A stretch of 6,864 nucleotides of DNA from Syntrophaceae bacterium (GTDB lineage Bacteria; Desulfobacterota; Syntrophia; Syntrophales; UBA2185), in contig JAFNGM010000211.1 of the NCBI GenBank assembly GCA_017885225.1, positions 11,879-18,742 on the forward strand, written 5' to 3'. The position numbers and the translations under genes are program-made. Shown piece by piece: positions 1 through 5,362 of the stretch (positions are counted from its first letter, which is position 1; each line of letters begins with the position of its first letter). The notes under the pieces were generated by a model. It was given only the letters and a program-made list of their open reading frames with translations, did no database searches and had not been told where the DNA came from.

Positions 1-44
1 GATCCGCATAATGCGCGGTCCGTGACCAAGTAGAGCCCCCGCAT
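1..44 (-). CDS. thiE: Thiamine phosphate synthase, N-terminal fragment (partial)
   Basis: Only the first 14 complete codons lie in the window; the gene continues past the left edge. They read MRGLYLVTDRALCG, which matches the usual opening of thiamine phosphate synthase (first beta strand LYLVTDR of the TIM barrel). The enzyme joins hydroxymethylpyrimidine diphosphate to thiazole phosphate in the cytoplasm. The ATG (complement of 42-44) begins 2 nt after the thiM stop, so the two genes are almost certainly co-transcribed and probably translationally coupled; only a weak Shine-Dalgarno-like stretch lies in the end of thiM. ThiM makes the thiazole phosphate that ThiE consumes, which supports the call. 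The fragment is very short, so the identification rests on the opening motif plus context. Confidence 0.82.
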   Translation of the reverse strand, partial: MRGLYLVTDRALCG

Positions 45-46
45 GA

Positions 47-850
47 TTAACCATCTACGTTGAGATAATTATGTATATCATCTGCTGAAAGTCTGTAAAG
101 AACATCATAAAAACGGACCTGCAGACTCCCCGGTCCTTGTGCGTCAGCTGCGGCAATTTCGCCGGCAATACCCATAACGGCCATTGCCTGGGCTGCCGCC
201 TCTGCAAACGTATGGTTGACGGCAGCAAAGGCACCGCATAGAGCCGTGGCTATACAGCCCATACCGGTGACCCTGGTCATCATGGGATGGCCGTTCATGA
301 CTTTCGTTATGTCGTTCCCATCAATAATGTAATCAGTTTCGCCACTGACACAGACAACACTCCCGTAAGTCTTGTTTATCTGATGCGCCATGTCAACGGC
401 GGTATGAGAGGAGGTGGTACTATCCACCCCTTTTGTTTTCGCATCTTCTTTCATGATCGCCATTATTTCCGAAGCGTTACCTCTGATAATCGCAGGCGTG
501 ACTTCCTCAAGCAATTCTCTCGCGGTGCCTGTACGGTAGGCAGTTGCCCCCGCGCCGACAGGGTCGAGAACGATCGGGATGTGCATCTTTTTTGCCTGGT
601 ATGCGGCCCGGAACATCGCCCGTATCCAATGGGGGCTCAGAGTTCCTATATTAATGACCAGTGCACCTGCGATGTTCACCATTTCTTCAACCTCTTCTTC
701 CGCATGAGCCATAACCGGCGATGCCCCAATAGACAGAAGCGCATTGGCCGAGTTGTTCATGACAACATAATTAGTGATATTGTGCACTACTGGTGATTTT
801 TCTCTGACCTCTTTTACACATGACCATATCCTGGAAGCAGAAATCTTCAT
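47..850 (-). CDS. thiM: Hydroxyethylthiazole kinase
   Basis: A 267-residue protein of normal length for ThiM, which phosphorylates the thiazole alcohol 4-methyl-5-(2-hydroxyethyl)thiazole with ATP in the thiamine salvage pathway. Family motifs are seen in order: HNITNYVVMNNSANALLSIG from residue 23, SPVMAHA at 44-50, LDPVGAGAT at 95-103, RGNASEI at 123-129, GVDS at 141-144 and VTGMGC at 194-199. The last is the ribokinase-like anion-hole and active-site loop ending in the family cysteine (Cys199). The start is set by GAAAGGGG about 9 nt upstream of ATG. It is the first gene of a minus-strand operon with thiE, 2 nt apart. I see no TPP riboswitch consensus (such as CTGAGA) in the 199 nt upstream. 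Function is confident from the motifs. Confidence 0.96.
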   Translation of the reverse strand: MKISASRIWSCVKEVREKSPVVHNITNYVVMNNSANALLSIGASPVMAHAEEEVEEMVNIAGALVINIGTLSPHWIRAMFRAAYQAKKMHIPIVLDPVGAGATAYRTGTARELLEEVTPAIIRGNASEIMAIMKEDAKTKGVDSTTSSHTAVDMAHQINKTYGSVVCVSGETDYIIDGNDITKVMNGHPMMTRVTGMGCIATALCGAFAAVNHTFAEAAAQAMAVMGIAGEIAAADAQGPGSLQVRFYDVLYRLSADDIHNYLNVDG

Positions 851-883
851 TGCCTAACGCCCCTTTCATCACTGGAATGAGTG

Positions 884-915
884 TCGGAATGTACCATATA
901 ACGCATCGGAATGTA
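884..915. repeat. Direct repeat pair TCGGAATGTA in the thiM/GGDEF divergent spacer
   Basis: TCGGAATGTA occurs at 884-893 and again, exactly, at 906-915, 22 bp apart start to start (about two helical turns). A shorter copy of the core, GGAATG, is at 874-879. The repeats lie just upstream of the extended -10 candidate for the plus-strand gene and cover the candidate thiM promoter, which is where regulator sites are often found. No known regulator motif is recognised, so the regulatory role is inferred. Confidence 0.45.
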
Positions 916-917
916 AA
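888..917 (-). promoter_or_regulatory. Candidate thiM-thiE promoter
   Basis: On the minus strand, TTTACA (917-912) and TACATT (893-888) are separated by 18 nt. They match five of six and four of six sigma-70 consensus bases. The predicted transcript would start a few tens of bases before the thiM ATG, leaving no room for a riboswitch. Both boxes partly consist of the TACATTCCGA direct repeat, so the resemblance may be partly fortuitous. Confidence 0.3.
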
Positions 918-922
918 GGAAC

Positions 923-931
923 TGGTATAAT
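923..931 (+). promoter_or_regulatory. Candidate extended -10 promoter for the diguanylate cyclase gene
   Basis: TGGTATAAT is a perfect -10 hexamer (926-931) with the TGn extension. No good -35 box is found 16-18 nt upstream; instead the TCGGAATGTA direct repeats end just upstream at 915. This would give a leader of about 110 nt before the ATG at 1050. An activator-dependent promoter is one reading; this is inference. Confidence 0.4.
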
Positions 932-1049
932 TTGTATATTTTTATCCAAAAGTTGCATTATTAATTCGAGTATAGTAGCGTTAACCGCACTATGAATTCA
1001 AGGTCAAAATGAATGTATCTCTTTCCTTTGCCATGATCGGATCCCTTGC

Positions 1050-2084
1050 ATGAGTAACGACGCAGAACTTTTTGGAACCCTGAAAAGAAATGAAGATATT
1101 GCGAAGAAATTCTTCGAAATCGAAACGAGCATTCTATCAATCCTCAATTTCAAGGACTTTCTGGAAAAGCTATTAACAGAAATCCGTGATAAACGGGATA
1201 TTCCCTATGTTTGGATATCATTGATTGCAAAGAGTGATGTTGCCGATTTGATACAAAAATCAGCAACATCGGAAATCCTGGCGGAGCGGGTAAATCTTAT
1301 TGATAAAGAGGTGTTCCTGAAGCTTATCAGAAACAAAACAGATCCCATCCTCGTTAGTAATGATTTTAAAAGCTTACGCTCATTGATCCCCCTGCAGTAT
1401 AAGCATCATATCCGCTCTCTTGCCATTGCACCTCTGACACTTGATGGTGAAATCATCGGCAGTCTTAACCATGCCGACACATCCCCGCGTCGATACCAGC
1501 CAGACATGGACACAACCCTACTGAAAAGGCTCGCGATTATCGTTTCGATCTGCCTGTCAAATGTTATGGCCCATGAACGGCTCAACTACCTTGCGTCGAG
1601 AGATTCTCTTACGGGATTGCTGAATCGCAGAACTCTGGAAAATATCCTCAAAAGGGAAATAGAGCGCGCTCTTCGGTACAGGACGCCTCTCACCGTCGTC
1701 TTTATCGATGTGGATGATTTTAAGATGGTGAATGACCGCTACGGTCATAAAGCCGGCGATGATGTGTTGATATACGTGGGAAAAAATCTGTCAAACATGA
1801 CACGCGGCAGTGATATAGTCGGCAGATTTGCAGGCGATGAGTTCATTATCATCCTTCCTAATACGCCTCTTAATGAATCACATGAATTGGCGAATAGACT
1901 GAAGTTTTTTTTCATTCAACATCCTCTTGATTACGAAGGCATCCCGATCCAGGTTTCCATTAGCTTTGGATTATCTTGCGTAGAATATGATGCGATCGAC
2001 GATGTAGCGTCCCTGCTCAAAAGGGCGGATACGCTGCTCTACGAGGCAAAGAAGAAAAAAATGTTATATGGTAAACAGGATTAA
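1050..2084 (+). CDS. Diguanylate cyclase with N-terminal DUF484/GAF-like sensor domain
   Basis: A 344-residue cytoplasmic protein with no signal peptide or membrane helix. Residues 1 to about 172 look like a DUF484/GAF-type sensor domain (DFLEKLLTEIRDKRDIPYVWISLI; IRSLAIAPLTLDGEIIGSLN). A short helical linker at 173-182 leads to a GGDEF domain: DSLTGLLNRR at 185-194, FIDVDDFKMVND at 218-229, signature AGDEF at 261-265, SISFGLS at 303-309 and RADTLLYEAKK at 325-335. RGSD at 252-255 sits five residues before the signature, as expected for the allosteric c-di-GMP inhibition site. The first signature Gly is Ala, a variant known in active cyclases, so synthesis of c-di-GMP from two GTP is likely. 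The ATG has no good Shine-Dalgarno, but no in-frame alternative exists between it and the upstream stop at 993-995. The stop overlaps the convergent hotdog gene by 4 nt. Confidence 0.93.
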   Translation: MSNDAELFGTLKRNEDIAKKFFEIETSILSILNFKDFLEKLLTEIRDKRDIPYVWISLIAKSDVADLIQKSATSEILAERVNLIDKEVFLKLIRNKTDPILVSNDFKSLRSLIPLQYKHHIRSLAIAPLTLDGEIIGSLNHADTSPRRYQPDMDTTLLKRLAIIVSICLSNVMAHERLNYLASRDSLTGLLNRRTLENILKREIERALRYRTPLTVVFIDVDDFKMVNDRYGHKAGDDVLIYVGKNLSNMTRGSDIVGRFAGDEFIIILPNTPLNESHELANRLKFFFIQHPLDYEGIPIQVSISFGLSCVEYDAIDDVASLLKRADTLLYEAKKKKMLYGKQD

Positions 2085-3088
2085 CTTTCTGCAAGATCGA
2101 ACGCTCGGGAAGTAAATTCTTCGGGAATCAATTCTGTCTTCATTTGGGTGGTCAGGTCGGCGACTCCCATATACTGGCCAGATGCAGCAATCACAATCTC
2201 TAATTTTCCCTTGTCATCGACGACAGCAACTCCGCCGGATGTCCAATAGAAAAGCCTGGAACTGATATTCCCCCTCACTTTTTCACCACGCCCTAATACA
2301 ACGAGCTTTTCCCCAACGTGGACATCCCGGTAAACAGTGAAGCCGATGCGGACCGTCACCGCTCCACTTGCAGAGGCCATGAAACCGGCCCATCCCATTG
2401 TTTCATCCAGGAGTGCGAGCAATGCGAGAGGATGTATGATACTGTTTCTCTCGAAGAGATAAAAAGTTTCTTTATCCCCGTCTTCGAAGCCGACCGTGGA
2501 AACTACGAGTTTTCCTGACCGGTAATCGTTCAGAAGGTAAAAACCCCTTTTGAGGCCGGGGGAACCGCGCTCAATACCACAGACGAAACAATTTCTATAG
2601 TGAGGAAGCTGTATAAGATTATTTTCAATGTGCGAAAAATTGTCGGGAATGTATGATGCAAAAACATCTTTTCTGTGAGAATCGCTGTTTCTGTATCCCA
2701 CTGTAGCCGATATATACGGGAACGCATTTCCTTCAACAATGATTATTCCTTCCGCCCCGCTCTCTGTGGGAGACACCTTGATATTGACCTCATCCCCGGT
2801 TCTTACACGCGCTCCCCCCATGCGAAAATCTGCCGACAGCGGATTACGCAAATCTTCCCTCTCAGGATAATTACCAAGAATCGTGACGAGCTCCATGATT
2901 GCCCCCATGCCGCCGCCGCCGTGAGGAATGCCAATCCATCCTTCCAAGTGAGCATCCATGAAGAGAGACGACCGGACACATGTATCATTCCGACACACAT
3001 CAGGCCTGCGAAACAAAAAATCCCTTACAAAATCCGCTGGTCCATTGATTTTTTGATAACCGGATATGGCAGATGAATTGTGAGACAT
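2081..3088 (-). CDS. Double-hotdog-fold protein, probable acyl-CoA thioesterase/hydratase family
   Basis: A 335-residue protein, about twice a single PaaI-like hotdog subunit. The N-terminal half (about 45-135) has HGGGGMGAIMEL at 56-67, which resembles the HGG-x-central-helix motif of hotdog thioesterases. The C-terminal half (about 166-310) starts with CFVCG at 167-171 and GLKRGF at 178-183, then HPLALLALLDETMGWAG at 219-235 and VTVRIGFTVYRDVHVGEKL at 244-262, the typical hotdog helix and return strands. Asp228/Glu229 are candidate catalytic acids of the second half. Cysteines 32, 37, 167 and 170 are notable, but metal binding is only a possibility. There is no signal peptide, so it is cytoplasmic. 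GGGAG about 6 nt upstream supports the ATG. It is transcribed alone from a near-consensus promoter at 3146-3174. Substrate is unknown; acyl-CoA hydrolysis is inferred from the fold. Confidence 0.82.
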   Translation of the reverse strand: MSHNSSAISGYQKINGPADFVRDFLFRRPDVCRNDTCVRSSLFMDAHLEGWIGIPHGGGGMGAIMELVTILGNYPEREDLRNPLSADFRMGGARVRTGDEVNIKVSPTESGAEGIIIVEGNAFPYISATVGYRNSDSHRKDVFASYIPDNFSHIENNLIQLPHYRNCFVCGIERGSPGLKRGFYLLNDYRSGKLVVSTVGFEDGDKETFYLFERNSIIHPLALLALLDETMGWAGFMASASGAVTVRIGFTVYRDVHVGEKLVVLGRGEKVRGNISSRLFYWTSGGVAVVDDKGKLEIVIAASGQYMGVADLTTQMKTELIPEEFTSRAFDLAES

Positions 3089-3145
3089 GATGGCTCCCGA
3101 TAATTCTCTCTCACATGTAAGACAATTTTCATTGAGAATTGGGAA

Positions 3146-3174
3146 ATAGTAAAGAAGTCAGTCTTATATGTCAA
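3146..3174 (-). promoter_or_regulatory. Sigma-70-type promoter of the double-hotdog gene
   Basis: Read on the minus strand: TTGACA (3174-3169, perfect -35), a 17-nt spacer, then TACTAT (3151-3146, five of six -10 consensus bases). Transcription would start near 3139, giving a leader of about 50 nt before the ATG at 3088. Orientation and spacing fit the hotdog gene exactly. The -35 box is one arm of the palindrome at 3169-3185, which suggests control by a repressor. Confidence 0.72.
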
Positions 3175-3185
3175 TCAATTTGACA
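3169..3185. promoter_or_regulatory. Palindromic putative operator TGTCAA-N5-TTGACA
   Basis: TGTCAA TCAAT TTGACA is a perfect 6-bp inverted repeat with a 5-bp centre. One arm is the -35 box of the hotdog promoter, so bound protein would block RNA polymerase. A related 17-mer (13 of 17 identical) occupies the same place relative to the -35 box of the phasin promoter at 5250-5266. The binding protein is not encoded in this window and is unknown. Confidence 0.5.
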
Positions 3186-3387
3186 CGTTTACATTACTAT
3201 TTTTCTGTGAAGACGAGCTCCTCCCACCTTACTTTTATGAGATGGTATTAAGAAGAATCATGGCCGTCAGCCTGGAGGGAATAGGACAAAAAAGCTCAAA
3301 AAAAAGGATGTCATGTATATATCTTCGAGTGACACAGTAATTATATATTCTTGCATATATGGCGCAATAGTATACGTTGGTAAGAGG

Positions 3388-3403
3388 CCTTATTGTAATA
3401 AGG
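3388..3403. promoter_or_regulatory. Palindrome CCTTATT-GT-AATAAGG upstream of the tautomerase gene
   Basis: A perfect 7-bp inverted repeat with a 2-bp centre, ending 43 nt before the tautomerase ATG and followed six bases later by a run of six T (3410-3415). It could be an operator, or, as RNA, a 6-bp stem with a UGUA loop acting as a weak attenuator. The AU-rich stem and the gap before the T run make a strong intrinsic terminator unlikely. Confidence 0.4.
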
Positions 3404-3436
3404 TAATCGTTTTTTCAGACACCGTTTCATCGTGAT

Positions 3437-3442
3437 AGGAGG
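3437..3442 (+). promoter_or_regulatory. Ribosome binding site that fixes the tautomerase start
   Basis: AGGAGG lies 4 nt before the ATG at 3447. An in-frame GTG at 3432 would place this site inside the coding region and bury the N-terminal proline, so 3447 is the correct start. Confidence 0.85.
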
Positions 3443-3446
3443 ATCT

Positions 3447-3650
3447 ATGCCATACGTAAATATCAAGGTCACAAGGGAAGGAGTCACACCTGAGCAAAAA
3501 GCGGAACTTGTGCGGGGCGCAACTAAACTCCTGGTCGATGTCCTGGGGAAAAACCCTCACACCACTGTGGTGGTAATCGAGGAAATCGATACTGACAACT
3601 GGGGAATCGGGGGAGAAACAGTGACCGAGCGACGAAAAAGTAAACTGTAA
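3447..3650 (+). CDS. 4-oxalocrotonate tautomerase-family protein
   Basis: A 67-residue protein of tautomerase-superfamily size. After Met removal it begins with proline (PYVNIKVTREGVTPEQK), the catalytic Pro1 base of this family, and it carries the conserved DNWGIGGETVTERR segment near the C terminus. These proteins form cytoplasmic hexamers or dimers that move protons between keto and enol forms. By eye against the Pseudomonas 4-oxalocrotonate tautomerase, the two catalytic arginines (11 and 39) fall at valines here, and Phe50 is replaced by Trp; Arg9 is nearby. It therefore belongs to the broad subgroup of unknown substrate rather than being a proven catechol meta-pathway enzyme, and no meta-cleavage genes are nearby. 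It stands alone, with its own leader and palindrome. Confidence 0.9.
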   Translation: MPYVNIKVTREGVTPEQKAELVRGATKLLVDVLGKNPHTTVVVIEEIDTDNWGIGGETVTERRKSKL

Positions 3651-3877
3651 AGGCGCTTTTCTTTGCATCTCCTGAAATAATGCGCCAATACCCATACTTC
3701 TCGCTGATACTTATAATATCCGAACAGGGTCAATTCCTGATTTCAAAATCTGCAATACTCTGCCTGGAATGCATGTATTCTTTATTCTCAGTGCGTATGC
3801 TGATGCTTAAAAACCAAGAATCCGAGCAATGAAGCTCTATTGATAGGGTTCTAACACCTTTACCGCGGTACTATTTC
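3651..3877. other. 227-bp convergent intergenic region
   Basis: Spacer between the tautomerase (plus) and MBL hydrolase (minus) stops. I see a 10-bp palindrome TACCGCGGTA at 3861-3870 and a 4-bp stem GAGC/GCTC near 3819-3834, but no stem followed directly by a T run on either strand. No gene or convincing terminator is supported. Confidence 0.5.
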
Positions 3878-4774
3878 TCACAAGTTTTTTGAGATAAACT
3901 TGATCATCTGCCTGAAGACCCCTTCCAAAATTTCCCTTGTGATAAAGTAGTCTGGCATTTGACGATAAAAATGATCTGTGATTGCTTTCGCGGTCGCATC
4001 GATGTCACCGCCGCAGCTGCGGTATAAATCTTCCATATTCGCTTTCCATTTATGCCCCTCTTCGATGGTCATTGCAGCGAATCGGGCAGCCTCATCCCCG
4101 GTGATATACCCGTAATGATCGGCGCAGAGATAGGAAACCGGCAACAATTTCAATTTTTCAAGGCTTTCCAGATACTGTGTGATATTTGTATTCATGGAGG
4201 GAAAACAAAAATTCTGATAGGCAACTCCAGCTGCATCGGAGGCGAATAAGGTCCTTCTCTCCGGCTCGAATGCGGTAAGAGAGCAATTGGAATGGCCCGG
4301 TGTCTCTAAAATAGACAGGGTGACATCACCGAGATCTATGCTGTCGCCTTCAGCGAGTATAATGCCCGTGATATCATCACGCCATTCCATATCGTAGGAA
4401 TTGAGAATCCCTTCAACCCCGACCTGCCTTTCACTGAGCCTGCTGAAGCTGTTAATAACCTCAACAGCCTTGGGCATGGCCAATATCTTCCAGGCCGGTG
4501 CTGAGGCATAGACATCGATTCCGGGGTAGTTTCGCGTAAAATAGGGTACAATGCCCACATGATCGAAGTGTGAGTGAAGAATCAGGATCTTTCTGATTTT
4601 TGACGCTTCTATCCCATATTCCCTCATCTGCTGTAGCACGTCCGGGAGTATAAAGCTCATCGCCCCGTTGATCATAACCGATCCATGTTTCCCTTCGAGT
4701 ATATACACTCCTGCTTCCTCACGACCCAGGTACCAGAGATGTTCAGTTATTTTTCCTGCCTTGCGAATGCGCAT
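3878..4774 (-). CDS. MBL-fold metallo-hydrolase
   Basis: A 298-residue cytoplasmic protein with the full metallo-beta-lactamase-fold metal set: HSHFDH at 67-72 (His67, His69, Asp71, His72), His161 in TPGHS, Asp180 in ASDAAG, and His220 in ADHYG. This arrangement is that of glyoxalase II-like two-metal hydrolases. Residues after about 225 form a helical tail (EEGHKWKANMEDLY...; FYRQMPDYF...) that may shape the substrate site. The substrate cannot be read from the sequence; a thioester or other ester is a reasonable guess. GAGG 8 nt upstream supports the ATG. It is the second gene of an operon, 12 nt after the phasin-like gene, so a role linked to storage granules or acyl-CoA metabolism is possible but inferred. 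Confidence 0.92.
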   Translation of the reverse strand: MRIRKAGKITEHLWYLGREEAGVYILEGKHGSVMINGAMSFILPDVLQQMREYGIEASKIRKILILHSHFDHVGIVPYFTRNYPGIDVYASAPAWKILAMPKAVEVINSFSRLSERQVGVEGILNSYDMEWRDDITGIILAEGDSIDLGDVTLSILETPGHSNCSLTAFEPERRTLFASDAAGVAYQNFCFPSMNTNITQYLESLEKLKLLPVSYLCADHYGYITGDEAARFAAMTIEEGHKWKANMEDLYRSCGGDIDATAKAITDHFYRQMPDYFITREILEGVFRQMIKFISKNL

Positions 4775-4786
4775 ACACCTTACCTC

Positions 4787-5080
4787 TTATTCACCCGCTT
4801 TTTCCAACCTTGCCAGTCTTTCTTTTATTTCATCAAGCTCTTTGCGTGTGGGGATATTCATACGGTTCAGGAAACCCGTTACCCACTGCTCCATTTTTCC
4901 TTCCAGGTCTTTCTTTGCCTGCTTTGACTTTTCGACATACTCGTTGACAGCTTCCCGTGCCTCCTTTTCTGTCATTTCTCCCTTTTTAACCAGTTCATCC
5001 GCAAACTCCTGGATTTTTTCCGTCGTCACAATTGCCAGCCCCGCACCAGCGAGGGTCATTTTTCTGATGAAATCCAACAT
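4787..5080 (-). CDS. Phasin-like polyhydroxyalkanoate granule-associated protein (COG3937 type)
   Basis: A 97-residue, highly charged helical protein. A short hydrophobic segment (FIRKMTLAGAGLAIVT, residues 4-19) precedes a long amphipathic, probably coiled-coil region: DELVKKGEMTEKEAREAVNE at 28-47, then the conserved C-terminal NIPTRKELDEIKERLARLE at 75-93. This pattern matches the small phasin-like proteins annotated as polyhydroxyalkanoate synthesis regulators; members coat storage granules or act as general helical scaffolds. No polymer synthase is visible here, so granule association is unproven. AAGGAGG 7 nt upstream is a strong ribosome site. It leads the minus-strand operon with the MBL hydrolase, from a promoter at 5227-5255. 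Confidence 0.85.
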   Translation of the reverse strand: MLDFIRKMTLAGAGLAIVTTEKIQEFADELVKKGEMTEKEAREAVNEYVEKSKQAKKDLEGKMEQWVTGFLNRMNIPTRKELDEIKERLARLEKAGE

Positions 5081-5226
5081 GGCAATCCCTCCTTCGTGTG
5101 AACACGTTCTACCGTTTCATTGTTCTAAACTTTTTCCCTTGCAAAGAATACGAAAAGTAATTTTTTACCTATATTTTTTGGGCCCCTGAAATGATCGTTC
5201 CCGTTACAAGCCCATTCTCCTGTTTC

Positions 5227-5255
5227 ACTTTAAAGTTATTAGTAAAAAATGTCAA
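5227..5255 (-). promoter_or_regulatory. Sigma-70-type promoter of the phasin-MBL operon
   Basis: On the minus strand: TTGACA (5255-5250, perfect -35), a 17-nt spacer, and TAAAGT (5232-5227, four of six -10 bases). Transcription would start near 5220, with a leader of about 140 nt before the phasin ATG at 5080. The 17-mer AGACCAATAGATTGACA (5266-5250), which contains the -35 box, matches the hotdog-gene operator at 13 of 17 positions in the same register. Confidence 0.58.
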
Positions 5256-5351
5256 TCTATTGGTCTTGCTCTATTTTTCTTACAAGGCAATTGCACTCTT
5301 TCCCCCCATATGATAGACAGCGGTACCGGAGATTCAGTAATCACATGAATC

Positions 5352-5357
5352 AAGGAG
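5352..5357 (+). promoter_or_regulatory. Ribosome binding site choosing the synthetase start
   Basis: AAGGAG lies 5 nt before the ATG at 5363. An in-frame ATG at 5345 would overlap this site, and its nearest own site (GGAG near 5328) is about 13 nt away, so 5363 is preferred. Confidence 0.75.
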
Positions 5358-5362
5358 TATGT

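Larger units (their letters stand above)
3089..3446. other. 358-bp divergent intergenic region
   Basis: An AT-rich, non-coding spacer between the hotdog gene (minus) and the tautomerase gene (plus). It contains the minus-strand promoter and operator at 3146-3185, a second palindrome at 3388-3403, and the tautomerase ribosome binding site at 3437-3442. Between about 3190 and 3385 I see only A/T tracts (including A runs near 3287-3305) and no convincing gene or promoter for the plus strand. A 26-codon reading frame at 3260-3340 has no coding support. Confidence 0.7.
5081..5362. other. 282-bp divergent intergenic region
   Basis: Spacer between the phasin-MBL operon (minus) and the acyl-CoA synthetase gene (plus). 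It holds the phasin promoter at 5227-5255 and the synthetase ribosome site at 5352-5357. For the plus strand only a -10-like TATGAT (5309-5314) is seen, without a -35 box at proper distance. T-rich stretches at 5160-5179 are not part of a recognisable terminator hairpin. Confidence 0.55.

Noticed and set aside
287..796. Plus-strand open frame of 169 codons
   Set aside because: It lies opposite thiM, has no domain or compositional sign of coding, and no ribosome site; it is a shadow of thiM.
851..1049. TPP riboswitch expected upstream of thiM
   Set aside because: No CTGAGA-type or other conserved thi-box string is visible on the minus strand; reported as absent rather than present.
2675..3076. 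Plus-strand open frame of 133 codons
   Set aside because: It is antisense to the double-hotdog gene, with arginine- and histidine-rich low-complexity translation and no recognisable motif.
3309..3334. TGTCA ... TGACA inverted repeat with 16-nt gap
   Set aside because: Five-base arms in AT-rich DNA are expected by chance, and no promoter lies in register with it.
3260..3340. 26-codon open frame in the long spacer
   Set aside because: It is short and lysine/serine-rich from A tracts, with only a weak ribosome site and no similarity that I recognise.
3390..3695. Minus-strand open frame of 101 codons over the tautomerase gene
   Set aside because: The tautomerase on the plus strand has Pro1, the GIGGE motif and a strong ribosome site; the opposite frame has none.
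3861..3870. TACCGCGGTA palindrome 7 bp beyond the MBL stop
   Set aside because: It is too short for a terminator stem with a loop, and no T run follows on either strand; it is probably chance.
4668..5189. Plus-strand open frame of 173 codons
   Set aside because: It covers the opposite strand of the phasin gene and the start of the MBL gene; its Ser/Phe-rich translation is typical of an antisense shadow.
5160..5215. T-rich stretch with GGGCCC as a possible terminator
   Set aside because: The GGGCCC lies on the wrong side of the T run for a plus-strand terminator, and on the minus strand it is followed by A, not T.
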